Source: Gemmatimonadales bacterium UBA1120
GTDB taxonomy: Bacteria; Gemmatimonadota; Gemmatimonadetes; Longimicrobiales; Gaopeijiaceae
Direction: 5' to 3'
Assembly: GCA_002313925.1 (NCBI GenBank)
Contig: DCAZ01000020.1
Coordinates: 1-49,316, forward strand
Length of the DNA stretch: 49,316 nt
Both the position numbers and the translations under genes were made by a program. Positions 24,747-32,932 of this stretch are shown piece by piece. The notes beneath the pieces were generated by a model. That model did no database searches and was not told where the DNA came from. It saw only the letters and a list, made by a program, of their open reading frames with translations. The number at the start of each line of letters is the position of its first letter. Positions within the stretch are counted from its first letter, which is position 1.

Positions 24747-25531
24747 TGCGCGATGTGGTACAGGGCCCGTTGATGGGAAAGAGAATCGTAGTAACCCGCC
24801 AGCTCGAACGAGCTGAGTCGCTATCTGCCAGACTCGAGGCCCAGGGGGCTCAGACGATTCTTTGCCCTACGATCAAGATCATTGCCCCGGCTTCTTACGC
24901 AGAGATGGACCGGGCGATTTCACAGATTAAGGTTTACCGGTGGGTTGTTTTTCCTAGCGTAAATAGTGTGCGTAGTGTCTTTCGGCGAATGTTAGAGATC
25001 GGCATGTCTACAGATCGGTTGGCGGAAGTTTCGTTGGCAGCAGTGGGACCTGCGACAAGGCAAGCGCTAGTAGCTGGGGGTGCGACAGTCTCTTTCGTAC
25101 CGGATGAATATGTGGCCGAGCGCTTAGGCGAGACTCTAAATCCAGTTGCGGACGAGCGCATTTTGGTCATGAAGGCTGATATTGGAGAGCCAACTTTAAG
25201 AGAGGTTCTGGCCAGACGCGGTGCCCAAGTCGATGAGGTTGTCGCATATCGGACTGTAACTCAGCCGCCACCAGAAAATGCGGTGATAGAGTTGAAGCGA
25301 GGAGTGGATGTGCTGACGTTTACAAGCCCTTCAACTATTAGGGGGTTCCTTGAATTAGGCCCAGACTGGCGAGATGTGACGGTTGGTGTGATGATCGCGA
25401 CCATTGGCCCACTGACATCCTCCGCGGTTAGGTACATGGGAGTGGAGGTGCAGGTTGAAGCAGAGGAGCACACGATGGAGGGGCTCGTGAGTGCACTCGT
25501 TACTGAGTTCACAAGTAAGGCTGGTAGGTAA
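24743..25531 (+). CDS. hemD: Uroporphyrinogen-III synthase
   Basis: A 262-residue enzyme that closes hydroxymethylbilane into uroporphyrinogen III. Sequence conservation is low in this family, but the two-lobed pattern is visible: KRIVVTRQLERAESL with PTIKI in lobe one, then VVFPSVNSVR, AAVGPATRQAL, FVPDEYVAERL, VDVLTFTSPSTIRGFLEL and IATIGPLTSSAV, ending with a helix containing TMEGLVSAL. Start GTG 24743 overlaps the hemC stop; ATG 24746 immediately follows. The stop TAA shares its last base with the hemB ATG. Confidence 0.93.
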   Translation: MMRDVVQGPLMGKRIVVTRQLERAESLSARLEAQGAQTILCPTIKIIAPASYAEMDRAISQIKVYRWVVFPSVNSVRSVFRRMLEIGMSTDRLAEVSLAAVGPATRQALVAGGATVSFVPDEYVAERLGETLNPVADERILVMKADIGEPTLREVLARRGAQVDEVVAYRTVTQPPPENAVIELKRGVDVLTFTSPSTIRGFLELGPDWRDVTVGVMIATIGPLTSSAVRYMGVEVQVEAEEHTMEGLVSALVTEFTSKAGR

Positions 25532-26571
25532 TGGATACATCATTCGAACAAGACAGGTTGGTCGGGTTAGCGAGGCGGACGGATGACCTTCATCTGGTTC
25601 ATCGCCTGCGTCGCCTGCGTCGCAGTCCCGGGCTTCGAGCACTCGTTCAAGAAGCTCGAGTGACGACCGATGACCTCATGCTTCCACTATTTGTTGTAGA
25701 CGGCAGTGGGAAAAGTGAGCCGGTAGAATCGATGCCGGGGGTCTTCAGGGAGTCAGTGGATCGAATGATCGAACGCGCGCGTTCTGCGAGCGATATAGGT
25801 ATCCGTGCTGTGATTCTATTCGGCATACCGGACTTGAAAGACGCTATCGGAAGTGGGAGCCATGATTCTGAAGGAGTCGTCCAGCGTGCCGTGACGGCCC
25901 TCAAGGAGGAAATACCAGACCTCGTTGTGGTGACGGATACATGTATGTGTGAGTACACGGATCACGGCCACTGTGGGCTCTTAGATGATCGGATGGACGT
26001 CGACAATGATGCGACGCTTGCAGCTCTTGCGAAGATCGCGGTCTCACAGGCAGAGAGCGGAGCGGATTTAGTAGCCCCATCAGGTATGATTGACGGTCAG
26101 GTAGGGGTGATCCGGGGCGCGCTAGATGAAGCCGGGCACGAACAGGTCGGAATCTTGTCCTACTCGGCCAAATATGCCTCGGCATACTATGGTCCCTTCC
26201 GGGATGCTGCCCAAGGAGCTCCGTCTTTTGGGGATAGACGTGGCCAACAGATGGATCCTTCGAATGGTTCCGAAGCTATCAGGGAGGCTGCCCAGGACCT
26301 AGCTGAGGGAGCCGATCTTATCATGGTCAAACCAGCGCTTGCGTACCTGGATGTCGTTCGGCGGCTGCGAAGGAAATTCGAGGGCGTTCCGCTAGTTGCC
26401 TATAACGTTAGTGGTGAGTACGCGATGGTTAAGGCAGCAGCTGAAAGGGGATGGCTAGCTGAGCGCTCAGTAGTGCTCGAGACCCTGACTTCAATGAAGC
26501 GAGCTGGAGCAGACATCATAATCACATACCACGCGATGGACGTCGCACAATGGATTCACGAAGCATCCTAA
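25531..26571 (+). CDS. hemB: Delta-aminolevulinic acid dehydratase (porphobilinogen synthase)
   Basis: A 346-residue enzyme joining two 5-aminolevulinates to porphobilinogen. The zinc-type active-site triad is present in TDTCMCEYTDHGHCG. The two active-site lysines lie in YSAKYASAYYGPFRDA and MVKPALAYLDVVRRL. The N-terminus has RLRRLRRSPGLRAL, encoded partly by an exact tandem 9-nt repeat. The ATG overlaps the hemD stop by one base (TAATG), and the 3' end overlaps hemQ by 22 nt. The Cys-rich metal site indicates zinc dependence rather than the Mg/Asp-type seen in many photosynthetic bacteria. Confidence 0.96.
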   Translation: MDTSFEQDRLVGLARRTDDLHLVHRLRRLRRSPGLRALVQEARVTTDDLMLPLFVVDGSGKSEPVESMPGVFRESVDRMIERARSASDIGIRAVILFGIPDLKDAIGSGSHDSEGVVQRAVTALKEEIPDLVVVTDTCMCEYTDHGHCGLLDDRMDVDNDATLAALAKIAVSQAESGADLVAPSGMIDGQVGVIRGALDEAGHEQVGILSYSAKYASAYYGPFRDAAQGAPSFGDRRGQQMDPSNGSEAIREAAQDLAEGADLIMVKPALAYLDVVRRLRRKFEGVPLVAYNVSGEYAMVKAAAERGWLAERSVVLETLTSMKRAGADIIITYHAMDVAQWIHEAS

Positions 26572-27233
26572 GCCACTTCAGCATTTTCGCCTTCAACTCG
26601 TCTTTCTGGGCTCTGCCTGAGGAGGGGCGTGCGGAGATTGCTCAGGCTTGGCGCACAGCACTTCCGGAGATGGCTGATTCAGTCCACTTGTATAGGACGG
26701 GCGGGACCCGGACCGACGGAGACGTGCTTGTGTGGAGTTCGATTCCAACTGAGGACGATCAAGCTCCAGCTAACTTCTTCGAGAAGTTTCTTGAGGTGCA
26801 GAGACCATATCGTAGCTATATCCACATCGTGGATGTTCTCTGGGGGTTCACGCGCCCATCGCAATATGCTCGGGGTAGTGCTGACAGAGAGATTGATCCA
26901 ATGGTCAAGCGTTCTCTGCCATACCTGATTGTATATCCGTTCGTTAAAACCCATGAATGGTATCAACACTCTGTCGAAGAACGACGGAGAATGATGACGG
27001 GACATATTCGTATCGGGAAACAACATGAGGGTATCGATCAGCTTCTACTTTACTCGACTGGGCTCCAGGATCAGGAGTTCGTTGTGGCGTATGAGTCAGC
27101 TGATCTGAGTGCTTTCTCTGCACTTGTCGTTGACCTTAGGATGACTGAGGCACGTTTGTATACAGAGCGCGATACACCGGTATACGTAGGGGTACACGTG
27201 TCTCCAGGTGATAAGGGGACGAATTGGCTTTGA
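26550..27233 (+). CDS. hemQ: Coproheme decarboxylase HemQ/ChdC (chlorite dismutase superfamily)
   Basis: A 227-residue chlorite-dismutase-fold protein. Peroxide-dependent coproheme decarboxylase makes heme b in the coproporphyrin-dependent pathway. Landmarks are LIVYPFVKTHEWYQHS with the presumed catalytic Tyr and nearby Lys, ERRRMMTGHIRIG with the proximal His, and VVDLRMTEARLYTERDTP near the end, then VYVGVHV. Where true chlorite dismutases have a distal Arg this protein has Gln/Leu (GIDQLLLYSTG), as in HemQ. Its location between hemB and hemE supports the heme role. ATG 26550 overlaps hemB by 22 nt, and its stop overlaps hemE by 10 nt. Confidence 0.92.
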   Translation: MDSRSILSHFSIFAFNSSFWALPEEGRAEIAQAWRTALPEMADSVHLYRTGGTRTDGDVLVWSSIPTEDDQAPANFFEKFLEVQRPYRSYIHIVDVLWGFTRPSQYARGSADREIDPMVKRSLPYLIVYPFVKTHEWYQHSVEERRRMMTGHIRIGKQHEGIDQLLLYSTGLQDQEFVVAYESADLSAFSALVVDLRMTEARLYTERDTPVYVGVHVSPGDKGTNWL

Positions 27234-28264
27234 CTCCTCGCTTGGTGCGCGCGTGCCGGGGCGAGGAAGTCGACCGAACACCGGCTTGGCTGATGCGTCA
27301 GGCTGGGCGGTATCTACCCGAGTACCGAAAAGTGCGAGAGGCCCACTCTCTGTTAGATATCTGCGCAGATGCTGAACTCACATCCAAGGTCACGCTTCAG
27401 CCGCTGGAGCGCTTTGACCTTGATGCTGCGATCATATTCGCAGATATCCTGCTTCCCCTGGTACCGATGGGCATTGACCTGGACTTTGTCCCGGGCAAAG
27501 GACCAGTGATCCAAAATCCAATTCAGTCTCCGTCGGACGTGGAAGCCCTCAAGCCTTTTGATCCAAGGGACCACCTGAGCCCAACACTTGAGGCGATCAC
27601 CTCAGTACGAACACAAGTGAATCAAGATACCGCTGTCATAGGTTTTGCGGGTGCCCCATTCACTCTTGCGAGCTACCTAATAGAGGGTGGCCCAACCAAG
27701 AATTTTGGTCGAGTGAAGTCTTTTATGTCCAATGAGCCGGAAGCATTTCTTGCACTCATGACCAAGCTGAGAGAGGTGTCTGGCAGATGGTTAACAGCAC
27801 AGGCGGAGGCGGGGGCAGATGCTCTACAGCTTTTCGACACTTGGGCGGGTTGGCTCAATCCTATCACGTATGAGAAGCAGGTTATGGAGCACTCTAGATT
27901 TGTCTTTCATAATCTGAAGGGGACCGGTTGCCCCACGATTCATTTTGCGGTTGGTGCTCCCCATCTCATCGAGTTGCTGTCACAAGTGGGAAGTGACGTG
28001 CTCGGTGTGGATTGGCGCCTTTCAATCGATGAGGCTTGGAACCGCTTTAGCATGGACTGTGCTATTCAGGGCAACCTCGATCCCACGGCACTCCTGGGCT
28101 CAGAGCAACACATTCGCAGAGCAGTCATAGATGTGATGGAGAGGGTAGATCGGCGTCCGGGCCACATTTTCAACCTGGGACATGGGATACTTCCTCAAAC
28201 GCCACCACACTCTGTGACTATAGCGATGGATGCGGTGCGTTCCTACGAAGCCACAGCTGCGTGA
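27224..28264 (+). CDS. hemE: Uroporphyrinogen decarboxylase
   Basis: A 346-residue enzyme that removes four acetate carboxylates to give coproporphyrinogen III, the branch point to the coproporphyrin-dependent route. Signature motifs are WLMRQAGRYLPEYR at the N-terminus, IIFADILLPL with the catalytic Asp, GFAGAPFTLASYLIEGG, DTWAGWL, GVDWR, QGNLDP and the C-terminal HIFNLGHGILPQTP. Start TTG 27224 is supported by AAGGGG upstream at good spacing. It overlaps the hemQ stop, and its own stop overlaps hemY as GTGA. Confidence 0.96.
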   Translation: MALTPRLVRACRGEEVDRTPAWLMRQAGRYLPEYRKVREAHSLLDICADAELTSKVTLQPLERFDLDAAIIFADILLPLVPMGIDLDFVPGKGPVIQNPIQSPSDVEALKPFDPRDHLSPTLEAITSVRTQVNQDTAVIGFAGAPFTLASYLIEGGPTKNFGRVKSFMSNEPEAFLALMTKLREVSGRWLTAQAEAGADALQLFDTWAGWLNPITYEKQVMEHSRFVFHNLKGTGCPTIHFAVGAPHLIELLSQVGSDVLGVDWRLSIDEAWNRFSMDCAIQGNLDPTALLGSEQHIRRAVIDVMERVDRRPGHIFNLGHGILPQTPPHSVTIAMDAVRSYEATAA

Positions 28265-29673
28265 CGCCAACCCCCCGTATTGTTGTGGTGGGTGGTGGAT
28301 TGGCGGGACTCACAGCTGCGTTTCGGCTGAGCCTAGCTTCGAGTGAGAACGAGAAAACAGCTGTTTCACAGGTCGTTTTAGTAGAAGCGTCAGATCGAAT
28401 TGGCGGCAAGCTCTGCACTGAACGCAGCTCCGGCTTCGTTATAGAGGGTGGTGCAGACTCTTGGGTCCCACGGACCGGAGAGGTGGAGTCTCTAGCAGAG
28501 GAGCTTGGACTAGCTCATCAGATTACTCCTGCAGTTGAGTGCTCAGTTCGGGCTTATCGCCGCGATAATCGTGGGTTCGTGCCCTTCCTGGCTGAAGGTG
28601 GGAGTCCTGTCGGACGGCCCTCTTCACTCCTGTCCAATCCAGCCCTATCACTCTTGGGTCGAGCGAGGGTAAGGCTCGAGCCCCTCATACCCAGGCGGCT
28701 TAAGGGTGAAGATGAAAGCGTTAAGAGCTTTATCCAGCGTCGGCTAGGAGGTAGGGCTTATAGGGAGGTTTATGAGCCACTCCTCGGAGGCATATTCGGC
28801 GGTGACCCGGGTGAACTAAGTGCTCAGGCGACGCTAGCACCTCTAGTGCAGGTAGAGGCCGATGGTGGTAGCCTGATCCGGGGTGGAGGGGCTCAAGAAA
28901 ATGATAAAGGTACTGCGCGTCCGCCGATTCTGACTTTCTCTGAGGGGATGTCATCACTTGCAGAAGCGTTACGGGGTAGTCTGGGGGTAAATGATGTTCA
29001 AACTTCTACCCGAGCGAAGAGGATATTCCGCGACTCCGGACAATGGGTAGTGCGGATGGATACTGGTGTGGAGGAAAGATGTGATGTGGTGGTTATGGCT
29101 ACATCTGCCTGCGCCGTTAGGGACATGCTTTCCGAGCTGACAGATGTTCAACAATCAGTGCCGGAGGTTCCCTCGGCCCGAACCACTGTCGTGAACCTAG
29201 CGTACCCCAACTCAGCTGTCAGTCGTCCCCTAGACGCACATGGTTACCTCAATGGTCGTGGGATTGGCAATGGTGTATCCGCATGCACATGGTCCTCTGC
29301 AAAGTTCCGATACAGGGCTCCTCCTAATCAGGTGCTTCTCAGGTGTTTTATCCGTGTGGCACCAGCCGCTGACAAGGAGGGAAGGCCTGAAAACCCAGAA
29401 GAAGCTGTGGCGCTGGCCAGAGATGAACTGGCTGGGAGTCTTGCGATCACTAAGGCCCCAATTCAAACCTGGGTCCACAGCTGGTCTGTTCCTGTATACC
29501 GGGTCGGCCATGCCCAACGCATTAGTGACCTCCGCGCTCGGTTAACGGAGTTACCAGGTCTTCACTTGGCGGGATCTGCGTACGACGGGGCTAGTATTGA
29601 GGCCGTGATCCGATCGGGGATGCGTGCCGCAACGGCTGTCCACAACTCTGACATTCTACAGGAGACCTTATGA
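28261..29673 (+). CDS. hemY: Coproporphyrinogen/protoporphyrinogen oxidase HemY (CgoX)
   Basis: A 470-residue FAD amine-oxidase-fold enzyme. The dinucleotide motif is RIVVVGGGLAGLTAAFRL, followed by VLVEASDRIGGKL and VIEGGADSWVPR. The C-terminal FAD contact is LHLAGSAYDGASIEAVIRSG. In a HemQ-containing pathway the reaction is six-electron oxidation of coproporphyrinogen III to coproporphyrin III with O2, so CgoX is the appropriate functional name. It is peripheral to the membrane; no transmembrane helix is clear. The GTG start and the stop each overlap neighbours by 4 nt. No oxygen-independent hemN or hemG/hemJ alternative lies in the window. Confidence 0.93.
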   Translation: MTPTPRIVVVGGGLAGLTAAFRLSLASSENEKTAVSQVVLVEASDRIGGKLCTERSSGFVIEGGADSWVPRTGEVESLAEELGLAHQITPAVECSVRAYRRDNRGFVPFLAEGGSPVGRPSSLLSNPALSLLGRARVRLEPLIPRRLKGEDESVKSFIQRRLGGRAYREVYEPLLGGIFGGDPGELSAQATLAPLVQVEADGGSLIRGGGAQENDKGTARPPILTFSEGMSSLAEALRGSLGVNDVQTSTRAKRIFRDSGQWVVRMDTGVEERCDVVVMATSACAVRDMLSELTDVQQSVPEVPSARTTVVNLAYPNSAVSRPLDAHGYLNGRGIGNGVSACTWSSAKFRYRAPPNQVLLRCFIRVAPAADKEGRPENPEEAVALARDELAGSLAITKAPIQTWVHSWSVPVYRVGHAQRISDLRARLTELPGLHLAGSAYDGASIEAVIRSGMRAATAVHNSDILQETL

Positions 29674-30962
29674 GCCGAGGTGGTGGTACCAGTTCTCGGG
29701 TGCTCTATGAACGTGGTCTCAGGGTCATTCCAGGAGGAGTGAATTCACCGGTTAGGGCTTTCAGGGCAGTGGGCGGTGTACCGGTGGTATTCGAAAGAGG
29801 TGAGGGTGCGTATCTGATTGATGTGGATGGGCGGCGGCTCCTTGATTTAGTGATGTCCTGGGGAGCCATGATTCTTGGGCATGCCCACCCGGCAATCGTG
29901 TCAGAGGTCGAGGCAGCGGTGAGGGGGGGGACAAGCTTCGGGGCCCCCTGCCCTGACGAAGTCAAACTTGCTGAGCATATATGCAAGGTGGTTCCAAGCG
30001 TAGAGCGCGTGCGGATGGTGAGTTCGGGAACGGAAGCCGTAATGAGTGCAATCCGACTTTCACGTGCTTATACACACCGCTCAAAGATTCTGAAGTTCAA
30101 AGGCTGCTATCACGGTCACGCTGACTCGATGCTCGTACGAGCGGGATCCGGGGTGGCGACACTCAGCCTACCAGATTCCCCTGGGGTTCCCCCCGGTGCA
30201 GCCGAGGACACGTTGGTAGCACAGTTTAACAACTTGGATGCGGTTGCCGACCTCTTCGACGAGAACCAGGACAACATAGCGGCTGTGATTGTAGAACCAG
30301 TAGCGGGAAATATGGGATTGATAACCCCGAATCATGGTTTTCTAGAGGGTCTTCAGTCGCTTACCTCGGAACGGGGAGCCTTACTTATTTTTGATGAAGT
30401 GATGACGGGCTTCCGTGTCGGACCATCCGGGGCACAGGGTCTGTACGGGATCACTCCTGATCTTACGACTTTCGGAAAGGTTATTGGTGGTGGTTTTCCG
30501 GTGGGTGCCTTTGGTGGCCGGGCAGAAATTATGGACCAGATGGCTCCAGCGGGTCCGGTATATCAAGCAGGCACGCTTAGCGGTAACCCAATCGCCATGC
30601 GTGCGGGACTGACCACACTAGAACATCTCACAGATCCCGCTGTCTACGAGGCTTTAGAATCTAGAAGTTATGCGCTTGTGGACGCGCTCGCGAATGAGGC
30701 AAAGAACGCTGGAGTAGCACTTCAGACTTCGGTCGTTGGGGGTATGTTTGGCTTCTACTTTGCCGAGCACACCGTCAATTCCTGGGAGGAAGCCGAGACG
30801 TGTGACCGTGAGCGCTTTGCTTCTTTTTTCCATGGAATGCTAGAGGCTGGTGTGTACTTACCTCCTTCACCCTTCGAGGCATGCTTTATTTCGACTGCGC
30901 ATGGTGACTCGGAGGTTGAATACTTCCAGATTGCGGCTGGTTCGGTAATGAAGACCCTCTAG
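29670..30962 (+). CDS. hemL: Glutamate-1-semialdehyde 2,1-aminomutase
   Basis: A 430-residue PLP enzyme converting glutamate-1-semialdehyde to 5-aminolevulinate. It has the typical N-terminus RVIPGGVNSPVRAF, then MSWGAMILGHAHP, SSGTEAVMSAIRL, GCYHGHADSMLVRAGSG, LLIFDEVMTGFRV with the PLP-nitrogen Asp, and the Schiff-base Lys in TFGKVIGGGFPVGAFGG. Length is standard. It is the last gene of the overlapping heme run (ATGA overlap with hemY). With hemA it completes the C5 route to aminolevulinate. Confidence 0.96.
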   Translation: MSRGGGTSSRVLYERGLRVIPGGVNSPVRAFRAVGGVPVVFERGEGAYLIDVDGRRLLDLVMSWGAMILGHAHPAIVSEVEAAVRGGTSFGAPCPDEVKLAEHICKVVPSVERVRMVSSGTEAVMSAIRLSRAYTHRSKILKFKGCYHGHADSMLVRAGSGVATLSLPDSPGVPPGAAEDTLVAQFNNLDAVADLFDENQDNIAAVIVEPVAGNMGLITPNHGFLEGLQSLTSERGALLIFDEVMTGFRVGPSGAQGLYGITPDLTTFGKVIGGGFPVGAFGGRAEIMDQMAPAGPVYQAGTLSGNPIAMRAGLTTLEHLTDPAVYEALESRSYALVDALANEAKNAGVALQTSVVGGMFGFYFAEHTVNSWEEAETCDRERFASFFHGMLEAGVYLPPSPFEACFISTAHGDSEVEYFQIAAGSVMKTL

Positions 30963-31009
30963 GCGGGAAAGTTGGGGATCTCGACAGGAGGAGTCATCTT
31001 GTTATGCAC

Positions 31010-31026
31010 CCTACCGCAGTGGTAGG
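31010..31026 (+). repeat. Hairpin 1 downstream of hemL
   Basis: CCTACC (31010-31015) pairs with GGTAGG (31021-31026) around a 5-nt loop. It lies about 48 bases past the hemL stop and is followed by ATTT, not a long T-run. Possibly a partial terminator or an mRNA-stability element. Confidence 0.4.
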
Positions 31027-31044
31027 ATTTCTGAAGTTGAAAAA

Positions 31045-31069
31045 CCGATCCAACATGGGGTTGGACCGG
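31045..31069 (+). repeat. Hairpin 2 downstream of hemL
   Basis: A 10-position stem (31045-31054 with 31060-31069) with one A-C mismatch closes a 5-nt loop. It is stronger than the hairpin 18 bases upstream. No T-run follows. Together they may mark the end of the heme operon or a processing site before the next genes. Confidence 0.42.
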
Positions 31070-31136
31070 ACTTCCATAGAAGGCAGTCGATACCAACATA
31101 GGTTGCTTTCTGATCTCGATCTTTAGGAGGTCGTCG

Positions 31137-31430
31137 GTGGTCGCTTGGCTTGTTCCAATTGCACTGTTTTGGTCTCTCGCCGCACTCTATGTGGGTGGGG
31201 CTGCAATTAACATTGAGGGAGGAGGGGGTGGTCGTCAGACATTAGGCCTTCTCCTTCTTTTTGCTTCGTATCTGGGCGTTTATACAATCTGTGGTCAGGT
31301 TCTAACCGGTGTAGCTGGCGCGGCTTTCGGCGGGATTGTCTTTCCTGTTCTAATTGCTTCGATTTCTATACCGCTACTAACTCGGGTGATGTTTAAGCTT
31401 GTGGGAGTGAGTGTTAGCCGAGCTGATTAA
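31137..31430 (+). CDS. Small integral membrane protein
   Basis: A 97-residue, very hydrophobic protein with three predicted membrane helices: LVPIALFWSLAALYVGGA, then TLGLLLLFASYLGVYTI, then GGIVFPVLIASISIPLL. A Gly-rich linker (EGGGGGR) lies after the first helix. GTG 31137 is preceded by a near-perfect AGGAGG (31125-31130) at 6 nt spacing, one of the best ribosome binding sites in the window, which supports expression. No family recognised. It opens a run of genes that continues to the ABC permease. Confidence 0.68.
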   Translation: MVAWLVPIALFWSLAALYVGGAAINIEGGGGGRQTLGLLLLFASYLGVYTICGQVLTGVAGAAFGGIVFPVLIASISIPLLTRVMFKLVGVSVSRAD

Positions 31431-31470
31431 CGTTGGTGTAACTCACTAATTAGTTCTGGAGTATATCGGA

Positions 31471-31740
31471 GTGGAGATCTCCCTTGCTGCGGTATGGGTC
31501 CTGGGTGGGCTCGTGCTTCTTCGCTGGATCATCATCGGGCTCGGAAGCCTGTTGGTCTTGCATTCTGCCGACGTTTGTCCAGCCTGCTTTGAACAAACCG
31601 TAGCCGTGCAGCGGAAGATCCTGACGGTGCTGGTGCGTATAGCCGAATGGCGGTGGTGCCCCCAGTGTGGCTGGGAAGGCCCTTCCCGAAAATCTGAGAG
31701 GAGTCCTTGGACATCGAGGAGCGTCAAGTCGCAGGTTTGA
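31471..31740 (+). CDS. Membrane-anchored small zinc-ribbon protein
   Basis: An 89-residue protein: an N-terminal membrane helix (about residues 5-30), then a pair of CxxC motifs (CPACFEQ and WCPQCGWEG) 25-30 residues apart, consistent with a zinc ribbon, and a basic Ser/Arg tail. The start is GTG 31471. Its 3' end overlaps the ferredoxin gene by 34 nt, which suggests co-translation. No named family recognised. It could instead carry a rubredoxin-like iron site, since the two CxxC pairs are also compatible with that, but the flanking residues look more like a zinc ribbon. Confidence 0.62.
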   Translation: MEISLAAVWVLGGLVLLRWIIIGLGSLLVLHSADVCPACFEQTVAVQRKILTVLVRIAEWRWCPQCGWEGPSRKSERSPWTSRSVKSQV

Positions 31741-31949
31741 TGGTCAAGATTGACCGACTTATCTGTGTTGGCTTCGAGACGTGTGTAGAGGTGGCACCTG
31801 ACCTATTCCAAATGGATGAGGAAGGGATTGCTATCTTCACGTCAGACACAAACGAAGTTGATAAGGAAACAGTCCTGGAGGCCTGTAAGGAATGCCCGGT
31901 TGATGCCCTGGTGGTTCTCGATGCTTCGGGCAATCAACTCCACCCGTAA
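31707..31949 (+). CDS. Single-cluster ferredoxin ([3Fe-4S] or [4Fe-4S])
   Basis: An 80-residue low-potential electron carrier. Cysteines are at positions 20, 26, 60 and 63: LICVGFETCVEVAP then EACKECPVDAL. The normal middle Cys of CxxCxxC is Phe23, so the three cluster ligands are likely C20, C26 and C63, as in [3Fe-4S] ferredoxins such as those serving P450s. The start is TTG 31707 with GAGGAG just upstream; ATG 31740 is an in-frame alternative. It lies next to the Mrp-like ATPase (5-nt gap) and may supply electrons to a partner in this operon. Confidence 0.85.
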   Translation: MDIEERQVAGLMVKIDRLICVGFETCVEVAPDLFQMDEEGIAIFTSDTNEVDKETVLEACKECPVDALVVLDASGNQLHP

Positions 31950-31954
31950 GGTTG

Positions 31955-32932
31955 ATGACTGAACCGACTTCAGATTCTGGCAAGACACCGCGCGAGAGAT
32001 CTACGACTCGGGCTCGTACGGTACGCGGCTACGCTGATCTCACCGGAGAAGTGGAGTCGAAAATTGTAGAACAGATCGGGGAACAGCATGCCCGCTTGGC
32101 GAGCCGACTGTCTGAAGTAGGAGCGATTATAGTCATTGCAAGCGGAAAAGGGGGAGTCGGAAAGAGTGCAGTAACGGCAAACCTGGCCGTGGCTCTTGCA
32201 GCCCGCGGCGCAAGAGTTGGTGCGGTTGATGCTGATCTGAATGGACCTTCTTTAGGGAAAATGCTGGGTCTCTCGGGGAGCCCGTTGGAAGATCGTCCGG
32301 ATGGTATTGTACCTGCGGTTGGAGTTGCTGGGGTTAAGGGGATCTCGACGGACCTGCTTATAGAAGAAGGAGTGCCCCTGAGATGGAAGGGGCCGGGTCG
32401 AGATCAATTTGTTTGGCAGGGAGTTACCGAGGCGGTAGCACTCCGGGAATTTATCTCAGATGTTGTTTGGGGGCCGATAGATTATCTGATCATCGATATA
32501 CCGCCTGGTACTGATAAGATTGGGCGTTTTCTCGATCTAGTCTCAGAAGTAGGACCCTCGCATCTACAACCTGATCAAGTTCTTCTCGTGACCATCCCAT
32601 CGGAAGTAGCAGGAGCGGTTGTGGCCAGGTCAGCGACACAGCTGCTCGAGGGCGGGGTACCCTGTATTGGCCTTATAGGCAACATGGCCGGGTATATTCA
32701 GCCAGGCCAAGATGACTTGCTTCCCCTCTTTACCGGCCCGAGTTCTGGAGAGATTGCGGATGCGGTCGGCCTTGAACTATGGTCGGAAATTCCATTTGAT
32801 CCGGTATTAAGTTTGAGGACTGACCGGGGTGACCCGGTTGGAGCGGAGGGCGATTCGATTGTAGCTCAGGTATTCACAGATCTGGCTGAGCGAGTAGAGC
32901 ACGGTCCCGGAGGAAGGGAGGAGAAAAAGTGA
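31955..32932 (+). CDS. Mrp/NBP35-like P-loop ATPase lacking the Fe-S CxxC
   Basis: A 325-residue ATPase of the MinD/Mrp/NifH class. The deviant Walker A is IASGKGGVGKSAVTANLA, switch I is VDADLNGPSLG, and switch II is YLIIDIPPGTDK. Mrp proteins that carry Fe-S clusters have a C-terminal CxxC. Here that region reads GNMAGYIQPGQDDL and the whole protein has a single Cys (GVPCIG), so it cannot be an ordinary Fe-S scaffold. A charged 45-residue N-terminus precedes the ATPase. ATG 31955 chosen (TTG 31952 adjacent). The stop overlaps the next gene as GTGA, which suggests it works with the zinc-ribbon/PCP_red protein. Confidence 0.87.
   Translation: MTEPTSDSGKTPRERSTTRARTVRGYADLTGEVESKIVEQIGEQHARLASRLSEVGAIIVIASGKGGVGKSAVTANLAVALAARGARVGAVDADLNGPSLGKMLGLSGSPLEDRPDGIVPAVGVAGVKGISTDLLIEEGVPLRWKGPGRDQFVWQGVTEAVALREFISDVVWGPIDYLIIDIPPGTDKIGRFLDLVSEVGPSHLQPDQVLLVTIPSEVAGAVVARSATQLLEGGVPCIGLIGNMAGYIQPGQDDLLPLFTGPSSGEIADAVGLELWSEIPFDPVLSLRTDRGDPVGAEGDSIVAQVFTDLAERVEHGPGGREEKK

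Noticed and set aside
25606..25625. Exact tandem 9-nt repeat near the start of hemB
   Set aside because: It encodes Arg-Leu-Arg repeats normal for the HemB N-terminus; no sign of a mobile or phase-variable element.
26550..27233. Possible true chlorite dismutase
   Set aside because: The distal Arg of chlorite-degrading enzymes is not present and the gene lies within a heme operon, so coproheme decarboxylase fits better.
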